A stretch of DNA of 64,000 bases, taken from NCBI GenBank assembly GCA_963820095.1, contig CAWFZA010000039.1, positions 120,659-184,658 on the forward strand, written 5' to 3'. A program made the position numbers and the translations under genes. Position 1 is the stretch's first letter. Each line of letters opens with the position of its first letter. Origin of the DNA: Roseiarcus sp963820095 (GTDB taxonomy: Bacteria; Pseudomonadota; Alphaproteobacteria; Rhizobiales; Beijerinckiaceae). This document shows positions 17,166-26,794 of this stretch, piece after piece. The notes beneath the pieces were generated by a model, which made no database searches, was not told the origin of the DNA, and saw nothing but the letters and a program-made list of their open reading frames with translations.

Positions 17166-18162
17166 ATTCCGATAGACGGAATGCGTAGCTAATGTTTCTG
17201 GTTTTGTCAAGCACAATTCGCTCTCGACAGTCAATGTCGCATCGACAGTATCTTCGCAGAGATTTCATGGTTCGGCGGCTTTGGCTGAGCCCTGTCGCGG
17301 CGCAGAAGCCCCCGTCGTTGGAGGCGCGCCTTAACAGCCATGAGGCTTGCGTCCTGAGCCCCAAGAGGGCCTGGAAGGATGGGTCCAAGCTGCGGAAGCA
17401 GGGCGGTGAGCGTGATCTGGACGGCCCTTCGAGCCCGGGGACTCTCCTCCGGCTAAGGGCGGCTCCGGATGAGGTCCGTTGCGTCCGTAGCAAAAGATTG
17501 GAGCTAACGATTAAGAATCGTGCACTGAAACTCGTTCGGTCCTCCGACGGCGTTGCATTCGAACGCAGGCCTCCCGATCATGGATGGCTTGCCGCCTCTG
17601 AGGCCGCCCTGCGCGGGGTCCGAACCCGCCAGGCCAGTCTGCCGTCGCGCGCCGACGGCTCGCGGGCGTCGCCCACTCCCATTCATCGAGCGCGAACAGC
17701 CCGGACTACGGTTGAATCTTTGCCATTTGTTAAAGCCTGCAGCCCGTCTGCCGGAGTTGGGGGCATTGGACCCCGCCCTCATCGCAACACGCCCCGACCC
17801 GGGGGTCTGGAGTGCGCGATCGCTTGCATAAGAGATTGATAAACAGCGACAAAAGGGATTGCGGCGCGTTTGGGGCGAAATCGAGTGACAATTATGCAAC
17901 ATCGTCCGGGAAACGGTGCGTGAAGCTCGGTTTATGAAGAAAATTTATTGTGTCGAAATTTAGAGAAGCTATGGTGTTGCAGGTGAGCGGGAGATTCCCG
18001 ATCGCGGAGGGTCGGCGGCTTTTGCAGGGGCAAGCGCCACGATCAGGAAGTCAACCGGGACAAGGGGGCTGACCGCCTTCGGTGAATTCGGTCCTGAAGC
18101 GGGCCGCGGAAACCGAAGGTGAGAAGAGAACCGACGCCCAACACGTAACTGGAGGTCCATAA
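17166..18162. other. Non-coding stretch before the porin
   Basis: No frame in this interval reads like a real protein on either strand. Bases 17166-17830 show mixed composition without clear repeats. From about 17830 to 18160 the sequence is more AT-rich (for example AGAAAATTTATTGTGTCGAA near 17938) and is likely the promoter and long leader of the porin gene. I see no tRNA-like cloverleaf. Confidence 0.4.
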
Positions 18163-19824
18163 ATGACGCTCATGAAGAGCCTTCTGCTCGGTTCGGCGGC
18201 CGGCATTGTCGCCGTCGCCACCGCCCAGGCGGCCGATCTTCCGACCAGGAAGGCGGCGCCGGTTGAATATGTTCGAGTTTGTAACGTCGGCGGCATCACC
18301 GGTTGGACTTTGCCAGGCTCCGACACCTGCGTGAAGTTGTCGGGCTACATCACCGCGCAGTTCGAGGGCGGCAACCTCAACACCCAGTACAACTGGGGCT
18401 CGAGCGACGCCGCGGCATTTGCCGCGACCAATCCTTTGGTCCCCCAGAGTGCTGCTGTCGCGGCTGCTTTGACCGCCATTACCGCCGGGACTCCTACCGG
18501 AGTGGCTTATGACACCCGCAGCACTCAGCGGGTCCTGATCGCGGCCAGCCAGGCTCAAATGAACACGAAATTCTTTCGGCCCCAGACCGGCTGGACGACC
18601 CGCGCCAATTTCGGGTTTGATTTCGCCTCCAACACCGCCTGGGGTCCCCTGATCGGGCACTTCGACATCAATTCCGAAAACGGCAACGGCTTCGACAACA
18701 CCGGCGGCTACACCTATCTCAACACGGGCTACCTGACCTGGGCGGGCATCACCGCCGGTAAGGCGCAGTCGTTTTACTCGTTCGTCGGCGGCGGCGACAA
18801 CTGGGCGAACTTTGCCTCGCCCGACCAGAAGGGGTTCAACGAGCCTGATCTCATCGCCTATACCGCCTCGTTCGGCGGCGGCTTCACGGCGACGATCGCG
18901 GCGCAGAGCCCGGGTTGCAACGGCGGCGGACCCAACACCGTCCTGGGCAGCAATTGCACGCTCCCCGGCGGCTCCGGCGGCGGCACCGACATGACGCAGG
19001 GCAGCCTCCACTACGGCGGCCAGAAGTGGCCGGACATTGTCGGCGCCCTGCACGTCAAGCAGGGCTGGGGCGAAGCGCAGGTCTCGGGCGTCATCCATAA
19101 CGTCAACGTGAACGAGAACGCCTACAACGCGGCTCCCTTTAACACTTCTACCGGGGCCGTGGGCTGCGGACTCAGCCAAGCGGTGCCCTGCAACGCTGAA
19201 CACAACCAGATCGGCTGGGGCATCGACGCGGGCGTGAAGGTCAACCTGCCGTCGTTCGGCGCAGGTGATGACGCGCTCATCACCGGCTCCTACACCAAGA
19301 GTGCGGTCTGGTACTCAGGTCTGCCGGACATGATGTGGGGCGAGAACGGCCAGGTGAACGGCAACGGCCAGTCGATGTATATGTCGGACGCCTTCTTCAA
19401 CCCGTTAACCAACCAATGGGCGACCCCGACCGCGTGGTCGGTCTCCGCCCTGTTCGAGCATCACTTCACTCCGACCTTCTATCTCGATCTCGAAGGATCG
19501 GTTGGCCAGCTGAAGTGGAGCAACCAGGGCGGCGGCTGCACCTTCGTCGGCTTGGCCGGGTGCACCATCGGGTCGTTCGCGACCGGCGCGTTGTCGCCTA
19601 GCGCGACGACTTGGCTGGTTGGCGCGGACCTTGGCTGGAACCCGGTCACCAACCTCAACTTCGACCTCGAGTTGATGTATCAGAGCACGAACCAGAGCGC
19701 GCCGGCTGGCTTCCTCGGGACGGTCTACAACTCGGGCCAGACGAACGAGTTCTTCGTGCCTGGCGACTGGCATGGGGTCAGCGACGGTTTCGCCGGCCGC
19801 TTGCGCATCACCCGTTACTTCTGA
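18163..19824 (+). CDS. Alphaproteobacterial general porin (Porin_2 family)
   Basis: The ATG at 18163 is supported by GGAGG seven bases upstream; an ATG at 18172 is also possible. The 553-residue product has a signal peptide ending in AQA, followed by ADLPTRKAAPVEYVRVCNVG and CVKLSGYITAQFEGGN, the signature opening of alpha-type porins with its conserved Cys pair. The C-terminus DGFAGRLRITRYF ends in an aromatic residue, as required for BAM-dependent barrel assembly. It should form a trimeric outer-membrane diffusion channel. At 553 residues it is toward the long side for the family, with Gly/Asn-rich loops. It is followed 26 bp downstream by a strong intrinsic terminator. Confidence 0.95.
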   Translation: MTLMKSLLLGSAAGIVAVATAQAADLPTRKAAPVEYVRVCNVGGITGWTLPGSDTCVKLSGYITAQFEGGNLNTQYNWGSSDAAAFAATNPLVPQSAAVAAALTAITAGTPTGVAYDTRSTQRVLIAASQAQMNTKFFRPQTGWTTRANFGFDFASNTAWGPLIGHFDINSENGNGFDNTGGYTYLNTGYLTWAGITAGKAQSFYSFVGGGDNWANFASPDQKGFNEPDLIAYTASFGGGFTATIAAQSPGCNGGGPNTVLGSNCTLPGGSGGGTDMTQGSLHYGGQKWPDIVGALHVKQGWGEAQVSGVIHNVNVNENAYNAAPFNTSTGAVGCGLSQAVPCNAEHNQIGWGIDAGVKVNLPSFGAGDDALITGSYTKSAVWYSGLPDMMWGENGQVNGNGQSMYMSDAFFNPLTNQWATPTAWSVSALFEHHFTPTFYLDLEGSVGQLKWSNQGGGCTFVGLAGCTIGSFATGALSPSATTWLVGADLGWNPVTNLNFDLELMYQSTNQSAPAGFLGTVYNSGQTNEFFVPGDWHGVSDGFAGRLRITRYF

Positions 19825-19850
19825 TCGCCATCCGATCAGTTGAATTTGAA

Positions 19851-19876
19851 CCCCGGAGCGAAAGCTCCGGGGTTTT
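19851..19876 (+). terminator. Intrinsic terminator of the porin gene
   Basis: CCCCGGAGC, a GAAA tetraloop, then GCTCCGGGG form a perfect 9-bp stem followed by TTTTC. It lies 26 bp after the porin stop codon. Confidence 0.93.
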
Positions 19877-20122
19877 CTGTTTGGGACTGATCGCCTGGCT
19901 CAGATCCTGAACGCGGCCACATTAAAGCTTGCGCGTCCGCTCGTCGGGGCGGATGATTGAGTTGAAGCCCGCGCTTATGGGTGAGAGCGGGAGCCGGCGA
20001 AGCGTGAACGCAACGCCGACTCGTCCTCATTCATTCACGTCAATCCGTCCTGGTTGAACCGCATCGGCGTCGCCACGGCAAAATTGGCGGCGGCGCGCGC
20101 GGATCGGAATCGGCTTCCGGCG

Positions 20123-22318
20123 ATGATGCGGCAATACGAATTGGTGGAGCGGGTCCGCCGCTACAATCCTTCCGCCAACGAGGATTTGCTGAACCGCGCC
20201 TACGTGTTCGCAATGAAGGCGCACGGCAGCCAGAAGCGCGCCTCCGGCGACCCCTATTTCTCCCACCCTCTCGAGGTGGCGGCCATTCTGACCGAGTTCA
20301 AGGTCGATGACGCCACCATCGCGACGGCGATGCTGCACGACACGATCGAAGACACGGCGGTCACCCGCGAACAAGTCGATAAGGCGTTCGGCGAGGAGAT
20401 TGGGGGGCTGGTCGATGGCCTGACCAAGCTCGGCAGGCTCGACTTCGTCACCAAGCACGCCGAGCAGGCGGAGAATTTCCGCAAGCTCCTGCTCGCAATC
20501 GCCGATGACGCGCGCGTGCTCCTGATCAAGCTCGCCGACCGCCTTCACAACATGCGCACCCTCCAGTTCATGCCGGACGCCAAGCGCGCCCGCATCGCCG
20601 AGGACACGCTCGACATCTATGCCCCGCTTGCCGGCCGCATGGGCATGCAGAGCATGCGCAACGAGCTCGAGGACCTTGCCTTCCGCTGCCTGATGCCGGA
20701 CGCCTACAAGCTCATCGTGACGCGTCTTGAGTTGATGAAGACGAAGAATGGCGCGATCATCGCCCGCATCGCGGCGGAACTCACCGACCAGTTCGCCCGT
20801 CGTGGCATAAAGGTCGAGGTGAAGGGCCGCCAGAAGCAGCCCTATTCGATCTGGCGCAAGATGGAGCGCCGCTCAATCGCCTTCGAGCAATTGTCCGATA
20901 TCTACGGCTTCCGCATTCTGGTCGACACGGTCGCCGAGTGTTACGCCGCCGTCGGTGTCGCGCATACGACCTGGCCAAGCGTTCCTGGTCGCTTCAAGGA
21001 CTATATCTCGACGCCGAAGCAGAACGACTATCGCTCCATTCACACCACGGTGATCGGGCCTGGCAGTCAGCGGGTCGAACTGCAGATCCGCACACACGAG
21101 ATGCACGAAGTTGCCGAGTACGGCATTGCCGCGCATGGCGTCTACAAAGACTTGGGGCTGAGCGCCGATGCGCTCGCGGTGAGCGAGAGCCGAGCCTATC
21201 GCGGACTGAGGCAAACGATCGAGGCGCTGGCGAGCGATGATTCGGAGAAATTCCTCGAGCACACCAAGCTCGAGCTGTTTCATGATCAGGTGTTCTGCTT
21301 CACCCCCAAGGGGCGGCTGATCGCTCTGCCTCGCGGCGCGACCGCGATTGACTTCGCCTACGCGGTCCACACGGATGTCGGCAATTCCGCCGTCGGCGCG
21401 AAGATCAATGGCCGCATGGCGCCTCTCATTTCCGAACTGCACAACGGCGACGAAGTGCTGATCTCGCGGGCCGAAGGCGGCGCCCCGCCCGCCGCCTGGG
21501 ACAGCGTGGTGGTGACGGGGCGCGCGCGCGCCGCCATTCGCCGGGCGACGCGCGAGGCGGCGAAGGCGCAGTTCGGCGGGCTTGGGCGCCAGATCGTCGA
21601 GCGGGCGTTCGAGCGAGCCGGCAAGAAGTTCACGGAAGCGAAACTCAAGCCGGCGCTGTCGCGTTTGGCGCGCGCCTCGACCGACGACGTGTTCATCGGC
21701 GTGGGGCGCGGCGAGATTTTCTCCACCGACGTTGTGCGGGCCGTGTTTCCGAACTTCAAGGACGAGCGCAAGGCGGGCCCCGCCGTTTCCCAGAACGAGA
21801 GCGGCTGGTTCGGGCTGCCGAAAGCCGCTGATCTCGTGTTCCGGGTGCCAGGCGAATCGGACGCGGGCGGCGCGCTGCCGCTGCGCGGCATCGATCTCGA
21901 TACGCCGGTCAGGTTCGCGCCCAAGGGGGGAGCGGTGCCTGGCGAGCGGATCGTCGGCGTTCGCGAGCAAGACGGCATCGTCATCTATCCGATCCACTCG
22001 CCCGCGCTCACCGAATTCGACGATCGGCCGGAGCTGTGGCTCGACGTGCGGTGGGACCTGGAGAATGCCCCGATCGCGCTCTACTCGACCCAGATCGTGC
22101 TCACGCTCCTGAACGAGCCAGGCGCGCTCGGCGTGATCGCCACGACCATTGGGGAATATGGCGCGAATATCGATTCCGTCGCGACCTCGCCGAGCGGCGC
22201 CGACTTCCGGCGCTTCGTTATCGATCTTCAGGTGCGCGACATCCAGCACCTGAACGCGGTCCTGTCGCAGTTGAGGGGCAAGAGCGTGGTCCACAAGGTC
22301 GAGCGGCTGAGCGGGTAG
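20123..22318 (+). CDS. Bifunctional (p)ppGpp synthetase/hydrolase, Rsh family
   Basis: The start MMRQYELVERVRRYNP at 20123 matches the usual alphaproteobacterial Rsh opening; the frame is open 23 codons further upstream but less family-like. Domains in order over 731 residues: HD hydrolase (SHPLEVAAIL and AMLHDTIEDT), synthetase (KQPYSIWRKMERRS, SDIYGFRILVDTV, NDYRSIHTTVIG), TGS (QVFCFTPKGRLIALPRGATA) and C-terminal ACT (LTLLNEPGALGVIATTIGEY). Both catalytic halves appear complete, so it should make and degrade the alarmone for the stringent response. The GGCT-like gene follows only 11 bp after its stop. Confidence 0.96.
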   Translation: MMRQYELVERVRRYNPSANEDLLNRAYVFAMKAHGSQKRASGDPYFSHPLEVAAILTEFKVDDATIATAMLHDTIEDTAVTREQVDKAFGEEIGGLVDGLTKLGRLDFVTKHAEQAENFRKLLLAIADDARVLLIKLADRLHNMRTLQFMPDAKRARIAEDTLDIYAPLAGRMGMQSMRNELEDLAFRCLMPDAYKLIVTRLELMKTKNGAIIARIAAELTDQFARRGIKVEVKGRQKQPYSIWRKMERRSIAFEQLSDIYGFRILVDTVAECYAAVGVAHTTWPSVPGRFKDYISTPKQNDYRSIHTTVIGPGSQRVELQIRTHEMHEVAEYGIAAHGVYKDLGLSADALAVSESRAYRGLRQTIEALASDDSEKFLEHTKLELFHDQVFCFTPKGRLIALPRGATAIDFAYAVHTDVGNSAVGAKINGRMAPLISELHNGDEVLISRAEGGAPPAAWDSVVVTGRARAAIRRATREAAKAQFGGLGRQIVERAFERAGKKFTEAKLKPALSRLARASTDDVFIGVGRGEIFSTDVVRAVFPNFKDERKAGPAVSQNESGWFGLPKAADLVFRVPGESDAGGALPLRGIDLDTPVRFAPKGGAVPGERIVGVREQDGIVIYPIHSPALTEFDDRPELWLDVRWDLENAPIALYSTQIVLTLLNEPGALGVIATTIGEYGANIDSVATSPSGADFRRFVIDLQVRDIQHLNAVLSQLRGKSVVHKVERLSG

Positions 22319-22329
22319 GACGACCGGCG

Positions 22330-22752
22330 CTGCTCTATTTCGCCTATGGCTCCAATATGGACATCGACGCGATGGCCCGCCGCTGCCCGCGCGCGAAGGC
22401 GGTCGGTCTCGCCCGGCTCGAGCGGCATAGGCTCACCGTCATGCGCGAGGGCTGGCTGACCGCGGTTCGCGATCCCTCTTCCGCCGTGCATGGCGTGCTT
22501 TGGAACCTGGCCTTGTCCGACGTCGCGACGCTCGATCGCTACGAGGCTCTTTCGCAGGGCCTTTACGCCAAGTCGACGCAGGCCGTCATCGCCGAGCGAG
22601 GGCCGAAGCGGGCGATCGTCTATTTCGGCGCCAATGCCGGGCCTGGCGCTGCCCGCCCGGCCTATATCGCCGAGGTCCTGGCCGCCGCGCGCTCCTGGCC
22701 GCTTCCGGCGGAGGGGGTGGCGGCGCTGGAGAGACTGGCGGGACGAATCTGA
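22330..22752 (+). CDS. Gamma-glutamylcyclotransferase-like (GGCT/AIG2 fold) protein
   Basis: The family's P-loop-like motif YGSNM is present at the very start (LLYFAYGSNMDIDAMARRCP), and the predicted catalytic Glu is in DRYEALSQGLYAKS. The first in-frame ATG (22357) would cut off the substrate-binding YGSN motif, so translation must start upstream. CTG at 22330 is the best placed candidate, just after TAGGA; no ATG, GTG or TTG is available in frame. An indel at the junction with rsh is an alternative. The product of about 140 residues would act on gamma-glutamyl amines or peptides. It is probably cotranscribed with rsh. Confidence 0.75.
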   Translation: MLYFAYGSNMDIDAMARRCPRAKAVGLARLERHRLTVMREGWLTAVRDPSSAVHGVLWNLALSDVATLDRYEALSQGLYAKSTQAVIAERGPKRAIVYFGANAGPGAARPAYIAEVLAAARSWPLPAEGVAALERLAGRI

Positions 22753-23117
22753 CAAATGGCGACAGCGGGGGTTCGGAACTTTGGCTCGGGGCGGATAGCC
22801 GGCGACGCCCAAGTCTGCGGCAGGGTTCAGTCACGCCGTTAAGTTGCCATTCTGTTGAAGCGGCGTCGCGCCAGGGCCTGTCGATCGGCAACGAACACAC
22901 AGGACGAATTTCAAAGGCACATGAGTGCATATTCTCCGAGCCTTACTTTGGCGGCATTAGACGCGCTTATAGTTTTCTAGAGCAGCGGTCCTCGCTTACC
23001 GCGCCCGAATATTCGCGACCCAAAGCCTGGGTTCGCGCGAACGCCAGCAAGTAGAACTTTTGCCCCAAGAACCCATGCCGAGGCGCGCCCACAGCGACGC
23101 CGGAAGGACTTTCGACC
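22753..23117. other. Intergenic stretch before the proton ATPase
   Basis: No gene is seen on either strand. The middle part (about 22900-23060) has lower GC and may hold the ATPase promoter; no convincing operator or terminator was found. Confidence 0.4.
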
Positions 23118-25796
23118 ATGGAAACTCTCGTGGATCGAGCCGAGGCTCTTAAGTCCAAGGCACCCTTGAAGCCTGTCGGCAAAGACGATCTGCAAACCCT
23201 GCCGTTAGTGGAGGTGGAGAAAGCACTGGGTTCGTCCCCAGAAGGCTTGACCCAGGTCGAGGCGCAAAAGAGGCTGACCCAATATGGGCCGAACGAGATC
23301 GCCGAGAAGAAAACCAACGAGATCCTGAAGTTCCTCTCCTATTTCTGGGGTCCGATCCCCTGGATGATCGAAGCGGCGGTGATTCTGTCGGCGGCGGCCG
23401 GGCATTGGCCGGACTTCGGAATCATCCTGCTTCTGCTTCTTGCCAACGCAATGGTCGGATTCTGGGAAGAGCATCAGGCGGGCAACGCCATCGCCGCTCT
23501 GAAGGCGACCTTGGCCATCAAGGCCAGGGTGAAACGCGACGGGAAATGGGTCAATCCGGCGGCGCGCGAGCTTGTGCCCGGCGACGCCATCCGCTTGCGC
23601 CTGGGCGACATCGTGCCGGCCGACGCGCGCTTGCTGGACGGCGACGAGATATCTGTCGACCAGTCGGCGCTGACCGGGGAATCCTTACCCGCCTCGCGCA
23701 AACCCGGCGACGCCGTCTTCTCCGGGTCGATCGTGCGTCGCGGCGAAATCGACGCGCTGGTCTACGCGACCGGCGGTAAAACCTATTTTGGCAAGACGGC
23801 GGAACTGGTGGAGACGGCGGTGACCGTCAGCCATTTCCAGAAAGCCGTGCTGAAAATCGGCAACTACCTGATTATCCTCGCGCTAATCCTCGTGGCCGTG
23901 ATCATCGGCCTTGGAGTCTACCGCGGCGAGCCGATCCTCACTGTGTTGCAGTTCGCGCTCGTGCTGACTGTGGCGGCCATCCCTGTGGCGATGCCGACGG
24001 TCCTGTCGGTGACGATGGCGGTGGGCGCGCGCCTGCTCGCCAGGAAACAGGCGATCGTGAGCAAGCTGGTCGCGATCGAGGAATTGGCGGGCGTGGATGT
24101 GCTCTGCGCCGACAAGACCGGGACCTTGACCCAGAACAAACTCACGCTTGGCGATCCGTTCTGTCTGGACGCGATCAGCGCCGATGACCTCATCCTCGCA
24201 GGCGCACTCGCGTCGCAGGCGGCGAACAACGATACGATCGATCTGGCCGTTCTCGGCGGCCTGAAGGACAAGCAGGCGCTGAAACCCTATCAGGTCACGC
24301 ATTTCACGCCGTTCGATCCCGTGCACAAGCGCACCGAGGCCACGGTCACGGGCGCGGACGGAAAGACCTTCAAGGTGTCCAAGGGCGCGCCGCAAGTCAT
24401 CCTGGCGCTGTCGGCAAACGCGGGCGCGGTGAAGTCCGCGGTGGACAAGGCCGTCGACGACTTCGCCGCACGCGGCTTTCGCGCTCTCGGAGTTGCGCGC
24501 GCCGATGGCGACGGCAAATGGCGGCTCCTCGGCGTCCTGCCGCTGTTCGACCCGCCGCGCGAAGACGCCAAAGCCACCGTCGCTACGGCGGCCGAGATGG
24601 GCGTGAAGATCAAGATGGTGACGGGCGACGCTCTGGCGATCGCCCGCGAGATGGCCAAGACGTTGGGAATGGGGGCGAACATCCTCGACGCGAACACGCT
24701 CGGCGACGCCAAAACCGAGGAAACAGCGGTGGTGGCGAAGACCATCGAAGATGCGGACGGCTTCGCTCAGGTGTTCCCCGAACATAAGTTTCACATCGTC
24801 GACGTTCTGCAGAAGCACGGCCACATCGTCGGCATGACCGGTGATGGCGTGAATGACGCCCCCGCGTTGAAAAAGGCCGACTGCGGGATCGCCGTCTCCG
24901 GCGCCACCGACGCGGCGCGGGCTGCAGCTTCCATCGTGCTGCTGACCCCGGGTCTCTCAGTGATCATCGAAGCGATCAAGGAAAGCCGCCGCATCTTTCA
25001 GCGGATGAACAGCTACGCCATCTATCGGATCGCCGAGACGCTGCGCGTTCTCCTGTTCATGACGCTGGCGATCGTCGTCTTCAAATTCTATCCCCTGACC
25101 GCGATCATGATCGTCATGCTGGCGCTACTCAACGACGGCGCGATCCTGTCGATCGCCTATGACAACGTCATCTACAGGAACAAGCCCGAAGCCTGGGACA
25201 TGCGCACGGTTCTGGGCATATCGACCGTTCTTGGCGTTGTCGGCGTCATCTCCGCATTTGGCCTCTTCTACCTCGGCGAGCGCGTCTTCCATCTCGACCG
25301 CGCCCATATCCAAACCCTGATGTATCTCAAGCTGTCGGTAGCCGGTCACCTCACGATTTTCCTGACGCGCACGCGCGGTCCTTTCTGGTCGATACGTCCC
25401 GCCAGAATCTTGCTGGTCGCGGTGGTCGGCACGCAAATATTGGCAACGCTGATCGCGGTCTATGGGCTGTTCATGACGCCGCTCGGCTGGGGCTGGGCGT
25501 TGTTCGTCTGGGGCTACGCCCTGGTGTGGTTCCTAGTGAATGATCGCGTGAAGCTGATCGCCTACTGGGCGCTCGATCGGATAGGAGGCCAGATCCTCGC
25601 CGAATGCGCGATCCGAGACGCTGCCGGAAACGAAAGCCGCACTAAAGCCCGACGCCGGCCCGCAGACGCCTGTCGCTCCCCTCGGAGCAACAGGCTAAGG
25701 CCGGCTCAATTCGACGCCGCCGTTCCCGGCTCGGAACCCGTGGCGCCGCCGAGGCTGAGCCACACGTTCGGGTCGTCCTGGGCCTGGCGCTTGTAG
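23118..25796 (+). CDS. Plasma-membrane-type proton-exporting P-type ATPase (type IIIA)
   Basis: An 892-residue P-type ATPase. Motifs: actuator LTGESLPAS, phosphorylation site CADKTGTLTQNKLTLGDP with the aspartate near residue 331, and hinge VGMTGDGVNDAPALKKADCG. Hydrophobic spans are placed as in PMA1-like proton pumps, including the N-terminal FWGPIPWMIEAAVILSAAAG. These enzymes export protons and are found in acid-tolerant bacteria. It stands alone. The last 60 or so residues (from RDAAGNESRTKARRR) are unlike the family and lie antisense to the end of the next gene, so the native C-terminus may be shorter or altered by an indel. Confidence 0.93.
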   Translation: METLVDRAEALKSKAPLKPVGKDDLQTLPLVEVEKALGSSPEGLTQVEAQKRLTQYGPNEIAEKKTNEILKFLSYFWGPIPWMIEAAVILSAAAGHWPDFGIILLLLLANAMVGFWEEHQAGNAIAALKATLAIKARVKRDGKWVNPAARELVPGDAIRLRLGDIVPADARLLDGDEISVDQSALTGESLPASRKPGDAVFSGSIVRRGEIDALVYATGGKTYFGKTAELVETAVTVSHFQKAVLKIGNYLIILALILVAVIIGLGVYRGEPILTVLQFALVLTVAAIPVAMPTVLSVTMAVGARLLARKQAIVSKLVAIEELAGVDVLCADKTGTLTQNKLTLGDPFCLDAISADDLILAGALASQAANNDTIDLAVLGGLKDKQALKPYQVTHFTPFDPVHKRTEATVTGADGKTFKVSKGAPQVILALSANAGAVKSAVDKAVDDFAARGFRALGVARADGDGKWRLLGVLPLFDPPREDAKATVATAAEMGVKIKMVTGDALAIAREMAKTLGMGANILDANTLGDAKTEETAVVAKTIEDADGFAQVFPEHKFHIVDVLQKHGHIVGMTGDGVNDAPALKKADCGIAVSGATDAARAAASIVLLTPGLSVIIEAIKESRRIFQRMNSYAIYRIAETLRVLLFMTLAIVVFKFYPLTAIMIVMLALLNDGAILSIAYDNVIYRNKPEAWDMRTVLGISTVLGVVGVISAFGLFYLGERVFHLDRAHIQTLMYLKLSVAGHLTIFLTRTRGPFWSIRPARILLVAVVGTQILATLIAVYGLFMTPLGWGWALFVWGYALVWFLVNDRVKLIAYWALDRIGGQILAECAIRDAAGNESRTKARRRPADACRSPRSNRLRPAQFDAAVPGSEPVAPPRLSHTFGSSWAWRL

Positions 25797-26338
25797 AACT
25801 GATAGCCGGTGGCGGTCCAAGGCCGGATCTCATCCGAAAGATTGTCGAGGATGAAGTCGCCGCGGTCGGTCTTGACGGTCAGCACCGCGTGGCCCTCGCC
25901 ATTGAGGTCGCGAACGATGGTCATCAACAGGGCCTGGCGGGGAAAGCCGCGATCGATGAGCAGCTTGCGCTTGAACAAAGCATAGATCTTGCAGTCGCCC
26001 TTGCCGTCCACCGGATAGTCCCAGTGGTCGAGGGTCGTTCCCCAATGGTCGAAGTTGCTGATCGGCTCGATCGCGTTGTTCACCTTGTTGTTGATCTCGC
26101 TGAGGACCTTCCAGCTTTGCTTGGTGAGGCGCACATCCATGGGCTTGAGCTTGCCGAGCGTGCACTCTTCGCTGTGGCGATTGCAGAAGTCGACCCAGCC
26201 GTAGGGAATCGAAGCTTCGCCGCCGACCGGCGCGTGCGTGGCCTGGGGAAGACCCTGCTCCGAGGCTTCGACGAAAGTATTCCAGGCGAGGCCGAAGATC
26301 GCCGCCGCGGTCAGGAAACGAAAGAGCCGAGAGAGCAT
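25706..26338 (-). CDS. Transglutaminase-like cysteine peptidase (BTLCP family)
   Basis: The 210-residue product opens with a signal peptide (MLSRLFRFLTAAAIFGLAWN) and carries the bacterial transglutaminase-like cysteine protease core: GKGDCKIYALFKRKLLIDRG with the catalytic Cys, GEGHAVLTVKTDRGDFILDN with His and Asp. Upstream is TLDHWDYP, typical of the family (Pfam PF06035). In other bacteria members such as LapG cleave adhesins at the cell surface; Rhizobiales usually hold several without a LapD partner. The 3-prime end overlaps the convergent ATPase by 91 bp. Confidence 0.9.
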   Translation of the reverse strand: MLSRLFRFLTAAAIFGLAWNTFVEASEQGLPQATHAPVGGEASIPYGWVDFCNRHSEECTLGKLKPMDVRLTKQSWKVLSEINNKVNNAIEPISNFDHWGTTLDHWDYPVDGKGDCKIYALFKRKLLIDRGFPRQALLMTIVRDLNGEGHAVLTVKTDRGDFILDNLSDEIRPWTATGYQFYKRQAQDDPNVWLSLGGATGSEPGTAASN

Positions 26339-26548
26339 TGGGTTGTCCGCCAGGTTGGTGGGGACACTATCGCCACCGGCGCTTGGCGGGCGCGAAACAA
26401 AATAGGTTGAATTTTATCGATCGGCGCGCGCGCCCCACGCAAAATTCATTAAGGTTTACCGTGGGTAATCGGAGCCGGGCGGAGCAGGGGGGCGCCATGC
26501 GCCACGGGAGCAGCGATGGGGTGGACCGCAGCGCGGCGCGGGCGGCGC

Positions 26549-26794
26549 TCTCGGCGACTTGACGAACTGATCGTCCGAACGGAGATCACAATCGAGCCTG
26601 TCACCCGCGAGCAAGCCGAGATCGCCCGCGCCGCCTGTCGCGACTTCGGCAAGGGCGGCGGGCCTCCGGCGGGGCTCAATTTCGGCGATTGTTTCGCCTA
26701 TGCCCTGGCCAAGTCGATGCGGGAGCCGCTCCTGTTCAAGGGCGAGGATTTTTCTGAGACGGACGTCGCGGTCGCCCTCGATCGGGAGCGCTAA
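26549..26794 (+). pseudogene. VapC-type PIN toxin, C-terminal fragment
   Basis: The segment RRLDELIVRTEITIEPVTRE, then GLNFGDCFAYALAKSMREPL and LLFKGEDFSETD, is the C-terminal two-thirds of a VapC PIN-domain RNase. The N-terminal part with the first catalytic Asp is missing, and no antitoxin gene is next to it. It should be an inactive relic of a toxin-antitoxin module. Its stop codon overlaps the stop of ppk2 by four bases. Confidence 0.7.

Noticed and set aside
17011..17493. Minus-strand frame of 160 codons as a protein gene
   Set aside because: Composition is unlike neighbouring proteins, there is no ribosome site, and its last part coincides with a hairpin-prone segment ending in a T-run, which fits a non-coding element better.
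17600..17640. GTCCGAACCCGCC as a possible tRNA T-arm
   Set aside because: No matching acceptor, D or anticodon stems could be placed on either side.
20873..22294. Open frame of 473 codons on the minus strand inside rsh
   Set aside because: Antisense shadow of a well-conserved Rsh gene; its translation is rich in Arg, His and Asp with no recognisable domain, as expected for the antisense of high-GC coding DNA.
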